Assembly: GCF_019578655.1 (NCBI RefSeq)
Contig: NC_063264.1
Location: 9,403,213-9,467,212 of the forward strand
Origin: Ricinus communis
Lineage: Eukaryota > Streptophyta > Magnoliopsida > Malpighiales > Euphorbiaceae
Length of the DNA stretch: 64,000 nucleotides
Direction of reading: 5' to 3'
Shown here: positions 1 through 10,449 of the stretch, in pieces
Numbering within the stretch: position 1 is the first letter of the stretch
Layout of the letters: the number at the start of each line of letters is the position of its first letter
The notes under the pieces: generated by a model
The model's input: the letters and a program-made list of their open reading frames with translations, nothing else
The model's database searches: none
What the model was told of the DNA's origin: nothing
Program-made: the position numbers and the translations under genes

Positions 1-1636
1 AGAGTAGAATAAAAAGTATTAAAATTTATTAAAAAATAAGAAAAAATTGGTGGATAATAAATGTATCTCTTTATTTTTATTTTACAGTTCTGCTGCTGAT
101 TCTTTTCCAAGAGAATGGAACTTTCATTTATAACTATGATAAAGTTTGCAGGAAAAAGAATAGTAAATTGCTCTTTTTTCTTCTTGCTTTGCTTTTTTAG
201 CGTTCTTAGTTTTATAATTTAATTATTTTAATTTCTAAAAATATTTTATACGATCCTTTTATTTCCTTTAACAACTGAGGATTCTTTTTTTTTGTTCATC
301 ATGTCTTTCTGGATCATTTTTTTACTATTTTAGTTCACATTATTTATATATATATGGTGACAAATAAAATTTTTGAATTGATAAATTACTATTTCAATAG
401 TTAATCTAGGGCCTCACAAGTGAGATATTAAATATTATAACTAAATATTTTTAGTTAAGTTAAAAAAGATTTATCATTTTATCTTTATATATTTTTTAAA
501 TTTTAAAATTAATAATATATTTATCTATTTTATAATATTAATATATACTAATCCATTTTTTAAAATTGAAAATACTTATTTTTGAAATGTAGGGAAATAT
601 GTAGTACGTACACAAATTTTCTCTTGAAATTGATAAGGGATAAGTGATAGTAACAAATGTAATATAACGATAGGCCACCAAACAGATTCACAAAAATCTA
701 ATGGTTTCAAAAATTGTAGATTGAAGCATACGTGGCTGTAAACGAATGGATAATGAATTTACCGCACGTAGCTGGAACCTTCAATTCAAAACAGTACGGC
801 CACTTTAAATCCCGGCACTTAAATTCCTCTGCTCCAATTTGGGACCCCTTTCCTTCTCTTTTATTTAATCACATCAACGCTCTACTTTCGCGCGTGATCT
901 CTACGTGTTGTGATTTATTCTAAAAGTTTCAAATTAAAATTTTAGTTACATTCAAGACGAGTGTAATGCTATATTTATGTTCGGCTCAGCCCAAGATTTC
1001 CAAGACGTATATTTATTATAATTAGTTATTTATTCGTATTTTATTCAGTTATTATTATTTAATTATAAAATTAAATTTATAAAATATAATTTAATAAATT
1101 TTATTAATTTTAATATTTTAAAAAATAATAATAAATTAATTATTTTTAAATTTGTTAGTATAATAATATAAAAATAATTTTAAAATATTTATTTATTAAT
1201 TTTAATATTATATAAATTAATACTATCAATAAAATTGATATTATTAATTTTAAAATTAAAAATTATTATTATAATTAACAATTAATTTATTAGTAAATAT
1301 ATATTTAAAACTATTATATTCTATAATAAAAATTATTATTTAACTAGAAAATTAATTTATTAATTTATATAATATTAAAAATAATTAAAATATTTTTTTA
1401 AATAATTATTAATTAATTAATTATTATCTAATAAAAAAATTAATTTATTACTAATATGTCGTTTTTTAATAATTAGAATGAGAGAAGTATAACTTATTAA
1501 TAAAAAATTAATAGAAAAATTATAAAATAATATATAATTTTAAATTTCATATGTCAAAAGTAAATATATATGTCAAAATAATAATTTTATATGTCAAAAA
1601 TAAAACATACGTATCAAAAAAATTTAGGTCTTATAA

Positions 1637-1676
<40 letters not shown>

Positions 1677-2459
1677 TATCCATAAGATATTTGATAAAAA
1701 TTTAATTAAGCTCATTAATTCTTAGGTTAAAATATTATAATATAATCCAATTTGTGGCTAATACTCTATTAAGTTTGAATATTTAAAAGTTGAATCAAAT
1801 AATTTAAATGTATTTTAGATCAGTTAATCAATATTATTTTTAGATACATAAAAACAGTTAAACATAAATTTATACATTTGGATATAAATAATTATTTTAA
1901 AATAAAATAAAAATAACTACAATATAATTTAAAAAAATATGAATTAAATATTAATAAAAGAAATAATATAAAAATTTACTAAAAAATCTTTAAAGCTTGT
2001 AAAAGAAAATGTGCAAAAGCCACGGCAACAATCAATCACGACTATAATATAATATAATAAATTAATTAAAAAATTATTAAAAAAAATTAATATTGAGATT
2101 AGAAATAAAAATATAAAATAAAAATAAAAATCATAACTTAAATTTTGATATATCATTCATTTATTAAAACATATTGCATTGTTTTATTTTAAAGAAGACT
2201 CACAATTTAAGTAATTATTTATACATTTTTTTACTATAATTCAAACTCGAAATTCCTTTAATTTTCTTAAAAATGAGAATATTAGCTAGCTAAGCTGATT
2301 GTGTAGTTGCCAACTGTGGGTATGGTTAACTATTTTATCCGGCTTAAAATGGATAATTTTGGGTTGGATATTTGGTTGAACCGGGTTTTAATATTTCTCA
2401 CTTGTTTGGCACTTAGTTGTGCAATGTGTAGCTGGTGTATGTAATAACAGGGGACCCAC
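1..2459. other. AT-rich intergenic DNA upstream of the TCP gene
   Basis: I see no gene here. The stretch is dominated by A/T runs, most strongly at about 1020-2160. Short phrases of the form 'atatgtcaaaa' recur at about 1549-1610 and resemble phrases in the repeat region near 37.5 kb, so old repeat debris is possible. Open frames here are short and low-complexity. Confidence 0.6.
1641..1673. repeat. (AT)n microsatellite
   Basis: About sixteen uninterrupted AT units sit inside AT-rich intergenic DNA. Confidence 0.95.
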
Positions 2460-2717
2460 CACCCATGTGCCCTCCCTCCTGTCTCCACCAGCTCCTGCCT
2501 CTCAATGATTAGCTTCTGTGTTTCCCTTCTCTTGGCCCTTCCCCTCCCCCTTCCCCTCTTTTCTCCAACCCCCTAAACCCTTACTTTCTGCCTCTCTTTT
2601 CTTTCTTTCTTTCACTCTCTATAACCCCTTGTGCCTGCTTCACCTCCAATTTTCTTTTCTTTTTTTCCCCTTTTTTTGGGCTTGCTTTTGAAACAGTTTT
2701 ATTTAAACTGATTCAGG
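2460..2717 (+). promoter_or_regulatory. Pyrimidine-rich leader/promoter-proximal region of the TCP gene
   Basis: The bases just upstream of the TCP start codon are strongly C/T-rich (blocks of ccctcc, cttccc and tttcttt between about 2460 and 2670), in sharp contrast to the AT-rich DNA before them. Pyrimidine-rich 5' leaders are common in plant genes. The transcription start cannot be placed by eye and I do not name a TATA box. Confidence 0.5.
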
Positions 2718-3485
2718 ATGTCAAATTCTGAAACTGTAGCGAACAACGGCGCAATAATCAACCCATCAGCGAATAATAGTAATAGTAATACCAACGGAGC
2801 CTTGACTGTAAAGAAGGCACCATCAAAGGACCGTCACAGTAAAGTAGACGGACGGGGACGGAGAATTCGGATGCCGATTATATGCGCAGCCCGTGTATTT
2901 CAATTGACCCGTGAACTGGGTCATAAATCTGACGGTCAGACTATTGAATGGCTACTACGTCAAGCAGAGCCATCGATAATAGCAGCTACAGGGACTGGCA
3001 CGACTCCAGCTAGCTTTTCAACAGTGTCGGTGTCGGTTAGGGCAGGAGGTAACTCTAACTCTTTATCCAATTCGTCAACAATATCAGATCACAAACCCAT
3101 TTTAGGACCCACGCCTTTCATTTTAGGGAAGCGAGTGAGAACGACGGAGGAGGATGAGAATAACAAGGATGACGTTGGAGTTTCAGTTGGTCCCACCGCC
3201 GCGGTTGGGTCTTTGGTGGGGCATCCTCCTCCGCAGCCTCATCAAGGTTTCTGGGCGCTGCCCGCAAGGCCCGATTTTTGGGGGTTCGCTACTGCGCCGC
3301 CGGATTTAGCGGCCGTGCAGCAGCAGACGTCTCTATTTGTGCAGCAGCACCAGCACCAGCAGGCCGCAATGGGAGAGGCGTCGGCTGCTAGAGTTGGGAA
3401 TTACCTTCCAGGACATCTTAATTTGTTGGCTTCATTATCGGGTGGACCCGGGAGTTCGGGTCGGAGAGAGGATGATCATCGTTGA
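2718..3485 (+). CDS. TCP7-like: Class I TCP transcription factor (TCP7/TCP21-like)
   Basis: This single-exon gene encodes a 255-residue nuclear DNA-binding protein. The TCP domain spans about residues 33-95: a basic region ([17 protein letters not shown]) is followed by the helix-loop-helix ([19 protein letters not shown], then EWLLRQAEP). The block after the domain ([13 protein letters not shown]) is a class I signature. The C-terminal half carries short motifs seen in the TCP7/TCP21 branch ([20 protein letters not shown], and [18 protein letters not shown] near the end) plus a Gln/His-rich tract at about 200-215. As known for the family, class I TCPs bind GC-rich sites (GTGGGNCC type) as dimers and influence cell proliferation, leaf growth and, for TCP21/CHE, clock output. 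The start is the first Met of the frame, after a pyrimidine-rich leader, and the Asn/Ser-rich N terminus fits the family. The choice between TCP7 and TCP21 orthology is not settled. Confidence 0.96.
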   Translation: MSNSETVANNGAIINPSANNSNSNTNGALTVKKAPSKDRHSKVDGRGRRIRMPIICAARVFQLTRELGHKSDGQTIEWLLRQAEPSIIAATGTGTTPASFSTVSVSVRAGGNSNSLSNSSTISDHKPILGPTPFILGKRVRTTEEDENNKDDVGVSVGPTAAVGSLVGHPPPQPHQGFWALPARPDFWGFATAPPDLAAVQQQTSLFVQQHQHQQAAMGEASAARVGNYLPGHLNLLASLSGGPGSSGRREDDHR

Positions 3486-4568
3486 AAAAATTTGAGTGAA
3501 GGGATGGCTATTTCGGTGGTGTAATGGTATATATATGTTGTATTATATGTGGAATTGTTGCTTTTGTGTGTCGTCTTTGTCAAGATGAATGGATGGTTGG
3601 TTGAGCATGTTAGTCAAGTTAGGGTTAGAAATTTTTTTTTTTTTTTTTTTCTCTTTTAGAGATTGAAGAGTAATTGGGAATTCAAGTAAGCAAGTAGTTT
3701 TGTTTGGAGATGATTAATTCAGTTAGAGGTTCCAAATTGTTTACTTCTTTCTGTTCATTTTTAGGAGGAGGAGGAGGGGGAAGGAGCAGCAAGAAAAATA
3801 ATTATTTCATAATGGGTGTGGCTTGAGTTGGCTGATATGAGAAAGTTGTAGTGAATTAAGCAAGAATTTGGTTGGTGACCTATTTTTCTACTATGGGAAA
3901 AAAGTTTCAAGCAATTCTTTTTCCCATTTTGTGTGGCATGCATGCTTGCAATTTCATGTTTGAAGGCACACTCCCATGTCCATTGATGGATGGAGTGGCA
4001 TATGTGCAAGGGACTTAAAAAGAGTTTTCTTTCTTTTTTTCCTTTTCCTTTCTTTTTTTTCTTCCTTTAATGTGTGCAGTTTGCTTGATTTATGCTTAGC
4101 TTGATGATTTTGTATGAAAACTTTGGATCAAGGGTTTCCAAAAACTTTGTTCTATGCATAATCAACATTTCCCATTCATGATTCATGCAAATGATGAGTG
4201 TTGTTGATATATAACATAACAGTTGTCTTTATTTATTCTCTCGTTCTTATTAATTTTTCTTTCTTTTTCTTGTTTCCCGAAAGTTAGAGGACTCCTTGAA
4301 TAGAAAATCAAGTAGTACAACTGATAAGCTCATTCATCCATAATAATTTGGCTATCTGAATTTTGACAGAAACTTACACAGGAAAAGGACTTTTCTATCT
4401 AAGGAATCGGCTATCCAGTTACAAATTCTAGGGACAAAAATAAAGTCAATTGCAAAAAAAAAAAAAAAAGAAAAAAAAAAAGAAAAATTGAAAACAGAGG
4501 TCAGGGCCATCATCTATAATGGGGAAAACAATCACAGGCAAACCTTAAAAAAGACAAAAATTAATCTC
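3486..4568. other. Intergenic region between convergent TCP and RALF-like genes
   Basis: This probably holds the 3' UTRs of the two convergent genes. It contains a 19-T tract (3632-3650), a GGA-rich patch (about 3763-3781) and A-rich tracts at about 4457-4485. No coding segment is supported. Confidence 0.6.
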
Positions 4569-4829
4569 TCACACCCTTGTTAGGGAAGTAATTTGATTCT
4601 TCTCTTTGGGAAAGCTTCGACAATCCTTTCCTTTCTCGCAGCCTCTTTGATATTGGTTTGCTTGCTGCTGTCCGCATGCTGCATGGTTCATTGGGGTGCA
4701 TGGCTTAACATCTCCTTCCAAAGCTCCATTGCCAATCCTTGCACTATTTGCTTCTCCTGCCAATAGGAATATAAAAACCAACGTTACCAAGCCAAAAACT
4801 CTCAACTTCTTGGAGATATTATTCATCAT
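4569..4829 (-). CDS. Short secreted RALF-like cysteine-rich peptide
   Basis: The gene encodes 86 residues on the minus strand. Residues 1-29 form a signal peptide: a Lys/Arg-containing start followed by a hydrophobic core (LVTLVFIFLLAG) and a small-residue cleavage region (ANSA). The mature part has four cysteines at about 44, 52, 64 and 70, and the block ANQYQRGCEKGKDCR matches the conserved C-terminal half of RALF peptides (family form AN-Y-RGC, then C-R). RALF peptides act in the apoplast, typically through CrRLK1L receptor kinases, causing alkalinisation and growth control; that is family knowledge. Unlike RALF1, there is no RRxL processing site and the N-terminal receptor-contact motif (YISY) is replaced by RIGNGAL. 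Both are common in short, fast-evolving RALFs. There are two adjacent candidate start Mets (residues 1 and 2). The gene converges on the TCP gene and has no intron. Confidence 0.85.
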   Translation of the reverse strand: MMNNISKKLRVFGLVTLVFIFLLAGEANSARIGNGALEGDVKPCTPMNHAACGQQQANQYQRGCEKGKDCRSFPKEKNQITSLTRV

Positions 4830-6398
4830 TAGAAAAAAAACTTGGGTGTTTCTGGTCTTTTGAGAATGTTAATGTTTGTTGATGTGTTAATCAAACACTT
4901 TGGCGATCTTTATAAGATATTATCCTTCGGCTCTGCTAAGTTTCATCTCAACTTCACATTTACGAGCAATATTCTAAACTGTTGATTCACACTATGGATT
5001 TGCTATTTTCTGGTGTTTCAATTTTTGGGTCATACCATAAAATATTATTTTCTTTTGGAGTCCTTTAGTCCGACGTAATTAATCTATATATCACTGTTTA
5101 AGGGGAAAAAAAAGAAAGAAAGAAAACAGAATGAATTCATATTATTAAGATTTGTACTATGGATTTGTAACAAATCTCTTATTTTGCAGCCACATGAATC
5201 TGTATTAACGAGAATTTAAAATAAACCCATAGTGAGTTTGAAAAGCCAATTTATGAGGGTTTGAATTAACTTCTCAATTAAATTATTTGTAATCTATTAA
5301 TATGATGGTTATCTTATTACATAATTAGACCATACCAAGATTAACTTGCTTGTTCATGTCTACATGTTACATAATTTCCACTAAAATCTGAAAACATTCT
5401 TCCGAACATATCTTTTGCTTTACTGAAATCACTTTTCTGCACTATATGCCTTCTTACTGTTTGAAGAACACAAATTTAAAGACAGAGCATCATCTACCAG
5501 GGTCTTAGAGATGTCATAATGTCTTAAATACCTCTCTTCAGCATGGAGTCTCCATGCCTAAACAACTCAAAAGACCGAACAAATTTACTAACATTCTTCC
5601 GAAGAAATTGCAGGTAAGTAATATAGGTTCTATGTTAGGTCCTCTTTAGAAAGAACTGTTCTATTTTTACATGTCCAAGAAGGTTAAGATGACAGAGTCC
5701 TCTGTTTGTCTTTGCAGTTAAGATCTCAAGCACAAACTTTGAAGCTACGATTGACGAAAGAAGCCAATGGATTAGGAGTTGAAATCCACACGTTCCAACT
5801 ACTCTCTTTGTGTTCGCCTGCTATTCATTCATCCCCCAAGCTTCTTGCCAACCCAAAAAATATCGTACCATTGTCTAGTAATACATGCCAGCTTTGAGAT
5901 CTTATGTAGATGATTCTCAATTTACAGCCTTCCATGTATAATCACTAGAGCAAAACCGTTAAATAATTTAAATTTTCTTCAGCTAGTCTAGCCGTCAGGA
6001 CAGGGCATACATATTTGTGGCGCTAGAAAAATTTAATTTGACAGTCTTTTTATAATACAAACAAACATTTAAGAAATTATTCAAAATAAAAAAAGAAAAA
6101 TGGGCCATTGTAGATGGAGATTATGGAAAGAGTGAACAATGCGGTTTAAAGGTAAGAGGATTTTGAAGGCTTTTAGCTCGGCAAGTACTCATATAAACAT
6201 ATTTTCTAATTACGTGATTCCTGAACTTTTTAACAGTGACTAGTCCATTGTACTACGATTCTAAAATTATGGCTTTGTTCAGAGTGTATGTGATCGGAAT
6301 TGTGTTGGAAAATGAGAAAGAAAGAAAGAGAGAAAAGAATGATAACCAAAAACTAAAGAAATGGAAAGAAAGGAAAGGAATTCCACGTCGGTTGGGAT
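4830..6398. other. Intergenic, including presumed RALF-like promoter
   Basis: Immediately upstream of the RALF-like gene (read on the minus strand) lies ordinary AT-rich DNA that should hold its promoter. I recognise no further gene. The small frames at 5706-5897 and 6236-6541 lack domains. Confidence 0.5.
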
Positions 6399-6942
6399 TA
6401 GACCTGTTCATGGGCCTGGGTACCCGTCCAAGCCCGCACTCTTCGGGCCAAGCTTTGATAACAACTTTTGTGTATAAGTCCGGCCCGGCCCGAACCCACA
6501 AAAAGCCCATACTCTTCGGACCGGGCTTGAGATTTATATAAAAACTCGAGTCCGGTCCGGTCCGATATTTAGTTTAGTTAGAAAAAAAAAGAAATGTCAT
6601 ACCTAGCACTCGAACCTGTAACCTTCAACTTATAATTAAATGTTATATACCACTTAACTACCTATCATTATTAATAATAAATTTGGTTTAAATTTTGAAT
6701 ATTTGTGTTGAACTTAGGTTTAAATTTGAATATTTGTGTTGAATTGTTGGTCGAGCCGGGCCAGGCCCGACCAGAGCTCGCCCATGCCCAACCTCTATTT
6801 ACAGGTTTAATAATTGGCCGGGCCGGGCTTTTCAAAAAATTTCTGGCTCGGGCTTGGGCTCAGAGATATTAAAAATTTCTCGAGCCTGGGCGGGCTCGGG
6901 CTTATCCAAAATCAAGTTAGGCCCGACCCATGAATAGGTCTA
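6399..6942. mobile_element. Non-autonomous hAT-like element (MITE) with GC-rich termini
   Basis: The left end (TAGACCTGTTCATGGG) is an inverted match of the right end, differing by one base. The flanking 8-mers GTTGGGAT (6391-6398) and GTTCGAAC (6943-6950) agree at five of eight positions and could be a diverged 8-bp target duplication, as expected for hAT transposons. Subterminal regions are full of repeated GGCCCGGCCCG-type blocks, which is common in these plant elements. There is no transposase, and the open frames inside are chance frames from GC-rich sequence. Superfamily assignment is tentative. Confidence 0.6.
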
Positions 6943-9119
6943 GTTCGAACTTGGGAAACAAAATCGTAAAAGGGCCGATACAAGTTAGATGAACAAAATT
7001 TACAGTGACCCACTAACTATTGAAAAAGCCCAATGATATTGGACCACACTCTCTCATAGCCCCGTTCGTGATGCAAAGAATTACAATCAATATCTATTTT
7101 AAGAATTTTAACAATATTAATTAGCTAAAGAAGTATTTGATAGTGTTTTCTTTAAGGAATTCAAGCTTTTTTTTTTTAAGAAATAAAATTAAATCTCAGC
7201 TTTTAATTTCTTTATATTTTTATACAATTTGAAAAAATAGTCAAATTCTAATTTCTCTTCTAGTCTATCATTAATAGTGAAAAAGATGATGTTCAAGGCT
7301 AGGGAGTCTTGGCTCCAGCGAGGAGCATTGGCCGATCAAACAGCCACTTCACTGTTTAAAACTTTCCAAGTCAGGCTTATGGAAGGCAAAGAGTCGCACA
7401 GTGGTGGAATCATTCAATTTGTAAAAGATTTTATTAGTTAAATATGATTAACATTAATTTTTATTTATTTATTCTTTCTGTAGATTACTTCTCATCAATG
7501 ACACATTTGAATTACGTCTCAAACTAGCTATGCACGACGGATAAGAATTTATATGATCTCGCTGAATTAGAGATCTTGTTGAATTAGAGAATTGCTCCTC
7601 TTGCTGAATTAGAGAATTGCTCTTGTTAGTCGCTCCGTGTTTCTTTTCTTTTTAGTAAAAAAGAAAAGGTATAAGTTGACATGGAAAAGGGGAATAGCTA
7701 CAGTGAGAAGGAGACGGAGGATGACTTATGCATTGAGTCCAAAAAGAATAATACGAAAGAAATGATAAATAAAACAAGCTGACCCGACTCAAACTAGTGC
7801 TCAAAATATACATAGTTATTATATTAAGTCAATTCAATGGATGTTACAAAGTAATCACAATATATTAAATTCATAAAACTGAAATAACACTACGCATATA
7901 TTAAAATAATTAACTAATCAAAGATGTTTAAGGATTAAAATATTTATCAACACCTGAGTAAATTCTTCATAAATAAATATTATACTAAAACACTCCTAAA
8001 AAATTACTATTGAAAGTTAAAAATCTAAAGTATTTTATTAGCTGAATGATTCTTTTGTTGATGTTTGGTTGATGTATGGGTTATATTATGTTGATGTTTG
8101 ATTGATTTTTTGTTTATTTTTTAATTTATATTTGTTTAATTCTTAATTTTATTCATTGGTTTTATTTATTTATTATTTATTTAATATTCTTTGTAATTGG
8201 GTAATTTTGTTGATTTTTGGTTGATTTTAGTTAATGTGTAATTTTTTAAAAAGACTTTAGGTGTTGTTGATGTTTAATTATTTTTTAAGATATTTGACCA
8301 GAACATATTTTAGTAAACATTTTTAGAAAAGAGTGTTTTACAAAATTCTTTTTCTTGACATAAAAATGCAATTGTTCTTATATAAAAAGCTATTTTTATA
8401 AAGAACCTTTTCTCTTATTTATGATCTTCTCATTTTTTTTATTCCCTTATAAACATATCACAAACTTCACCTTGAATTTAATAATAATGGGATAATATAA
8501 ATTTAATACGTTTTAAAATTTTGAACCTACTATTCTAAGAGATTGAATTCAAGGCCGTTCTCTTTTGTAAAACTAGCCTCCTAATATAGGAAGTCAAACC
8601 TAAACCTTAATAAAATAATCCCTATCCAAAAAGAAAGAAACAAACTTCCTATATAATTCTAATCCCATAAAGAAAGCTAAAATAAAGAGAAATCTAAACA
8701 AATAAAGTCCTAAATAATATGGGAGACAGTTTTCTTTATCCAGCACTTCCAAAATAAAGGAAATAATATACAAGTGGGTCCACCACGAATTTAACTTAAA
8801 CAATTTGAAATTCTTTTCAATAAATTTCAGCAGCTCACAGATTGTAAAGCGTGGTTACGCCTTGTTGAAAATGATCTTCTACATAAATTTTCACTTTTCC
8901 TCCAAAAGACTTGATTTTTGATAAGTGATACTTTAAAACATATCTTTAAGCTGAATTCCACTCAATCCTTAATATTCCACCACCTAGATCATAACAAACA
9001 TAATTTCCATAGTTAAACACAATATCCAATCAAAATATAAAGGAATTAAACACAATAAGTATAACTATTTATGATCTATCAGTTATATTATCTACCTTCT
9101 GGTTCAATAACAATATAAA
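6943..9119. other. AT-rich intergenic DNA
   Basis: No gene is supported. A repeated phrase (GAATTAGAGA followed by a TTG/CTC variant) occurs three times at about 7563-7625, a small local duplication. The rest is T/A-rich with no protein-like frame. Confidence 0.5.
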
Positions 9120-9126
9120 ATGAGAT

Positions 9127-10347
9127 GAAAAGATTGTTCTTAGATAAGTCTTTTCCTGCAACAAGAGCTGCCAACATCAGAAAAAAAATTTGTCGCATAA
9201 TACAGTTCATTGGAGAAACATTGTATAAGTATTAGGAGAGGTTTAAGCAATTGTGTGCTAGTTGCCCCCATCACTAAATTTCTAATCAACTCTTAATTCA
9301 ATAATTCTACAAAGGATTGTTACCAATGGATAGGAGTATGATTAATGCAGCCAGTTGTGGGGCTTTAGTAGACAAGACATCTGAAGAAGCCAAGCAATTG
9401 ATTTCAAACATGGCTGAAAATTCTCAGCAATTTGGTCCAAGAGTCGATAGAGCTATTAAGCGAGTTAATGAGGTAAGCACTAAAAATTTTGAAAATCAAA
9501 TTTCTGATTTAACTGCTTTGGTTTGTCAAATGGTTGTAAGGCAATTACAAATGGCAAAATTTTATGGAATATGCTCAGTTTAAGGACATCCCACTGATAT
9601 GTGCCCTACATTGCAACAAGACTCGATGCTAGAGGCTAATGCTTTAGGGGGGTTTACTCGTCAACCTCAATAGAAGTATGATCCCTATTCCAATCAATAT
9701 AATCATGGATGGAGAGATCACCCAAATTTGATCTATAGAAACTAAGGAGGACAACAAAAGTATCCTTCTCAAAACTTCATTAGACCAGCTCAAGTTCCCC
9801 AAAAACCTCAAGCTTCAAATTCAGGCATGACTTTGGAAGATATTGTTAAAAATCTTGCTAACAGTACTCTTCAACTTCAACAGGAAACAAGGTCAAGCAT
9901 TTAGAACTTAGGCAATCAAATTACACAATTGGCTACGCCGGTTAGTAAATTGAAGGCTCAAAATTCTAGAAAACTACCTTTACAACCAGAGGTAAATCCA
10001 AAGGAGAATGTTAGTGCAATTGCATTAAGAAGTGGAAAAAAGATTCCTTCAGGATCGATTCCATTTAAGAAAAGTGAATTGAGCAAGAAAAAAGAAGAAG
10101 AAGCTTCTTGTAAAGCATCACATGGAGTAAAATTTGATCATCCTCTATCTCTTTCATCTCACACTCCATTATCTCATTTTCCTAGCAGATCAACTAAGCC
10201 AAAAGAAGATGAGCAAGAAAAAGAGATATTGGATATGTTTAGGAAGGTGAAAATAAATATCCCATTATTGGATGCTGTCAAACAAATTTCTAAATATGCA
10301 AAGTTCTTGAAGGAATTGTGCACAAACAAAAGAGGATGAAGGAAAAA
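9127..10347 (+). pseudogene. gag remnant of Athila-type relic
   Basis: This is a degenerate gag (retrotransposon gag family). The recognisable part begins near 9127 with a block related to the capsid core, passes through MDRSMINAASCGALVDKTSE (9326-9385) and ends with a Lys/Glu-rich linker including a segment (about 10250-10330) also present at 48.6 kb in the second element. In-frame stops occur near 9230, 9274, 9302, 9581, 9671, 9742 and 9902. Most sit where the related copy has Gln or Trp, which suggests C-to-T or G-to-A change. The true start of gag is missing. Confidence 0.8.
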
Positions 10348-10449
10348 GAGAAAATGGTGGTAAGTAAAAATGTGTCGGCTATCTTGCAAAAGAATAATGC
10401 CAGAAAAATGCAAGCATCTAGGTTTATTGTCATTACCTTGTTATTGGTA

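Noticed and set aside
1944..2156. 70-residue minus-strand frame rich in Phe/Ile/Leu
   Set aside because: Low-complexity translation of A/T-rich DNA.
6236..6541. Overlapping plus- and minus-strand frames of 101 and 85 residues
   Set aside because: They are chance frames that run into the GC-rich end of the hAT-like element; no domain or splice context.
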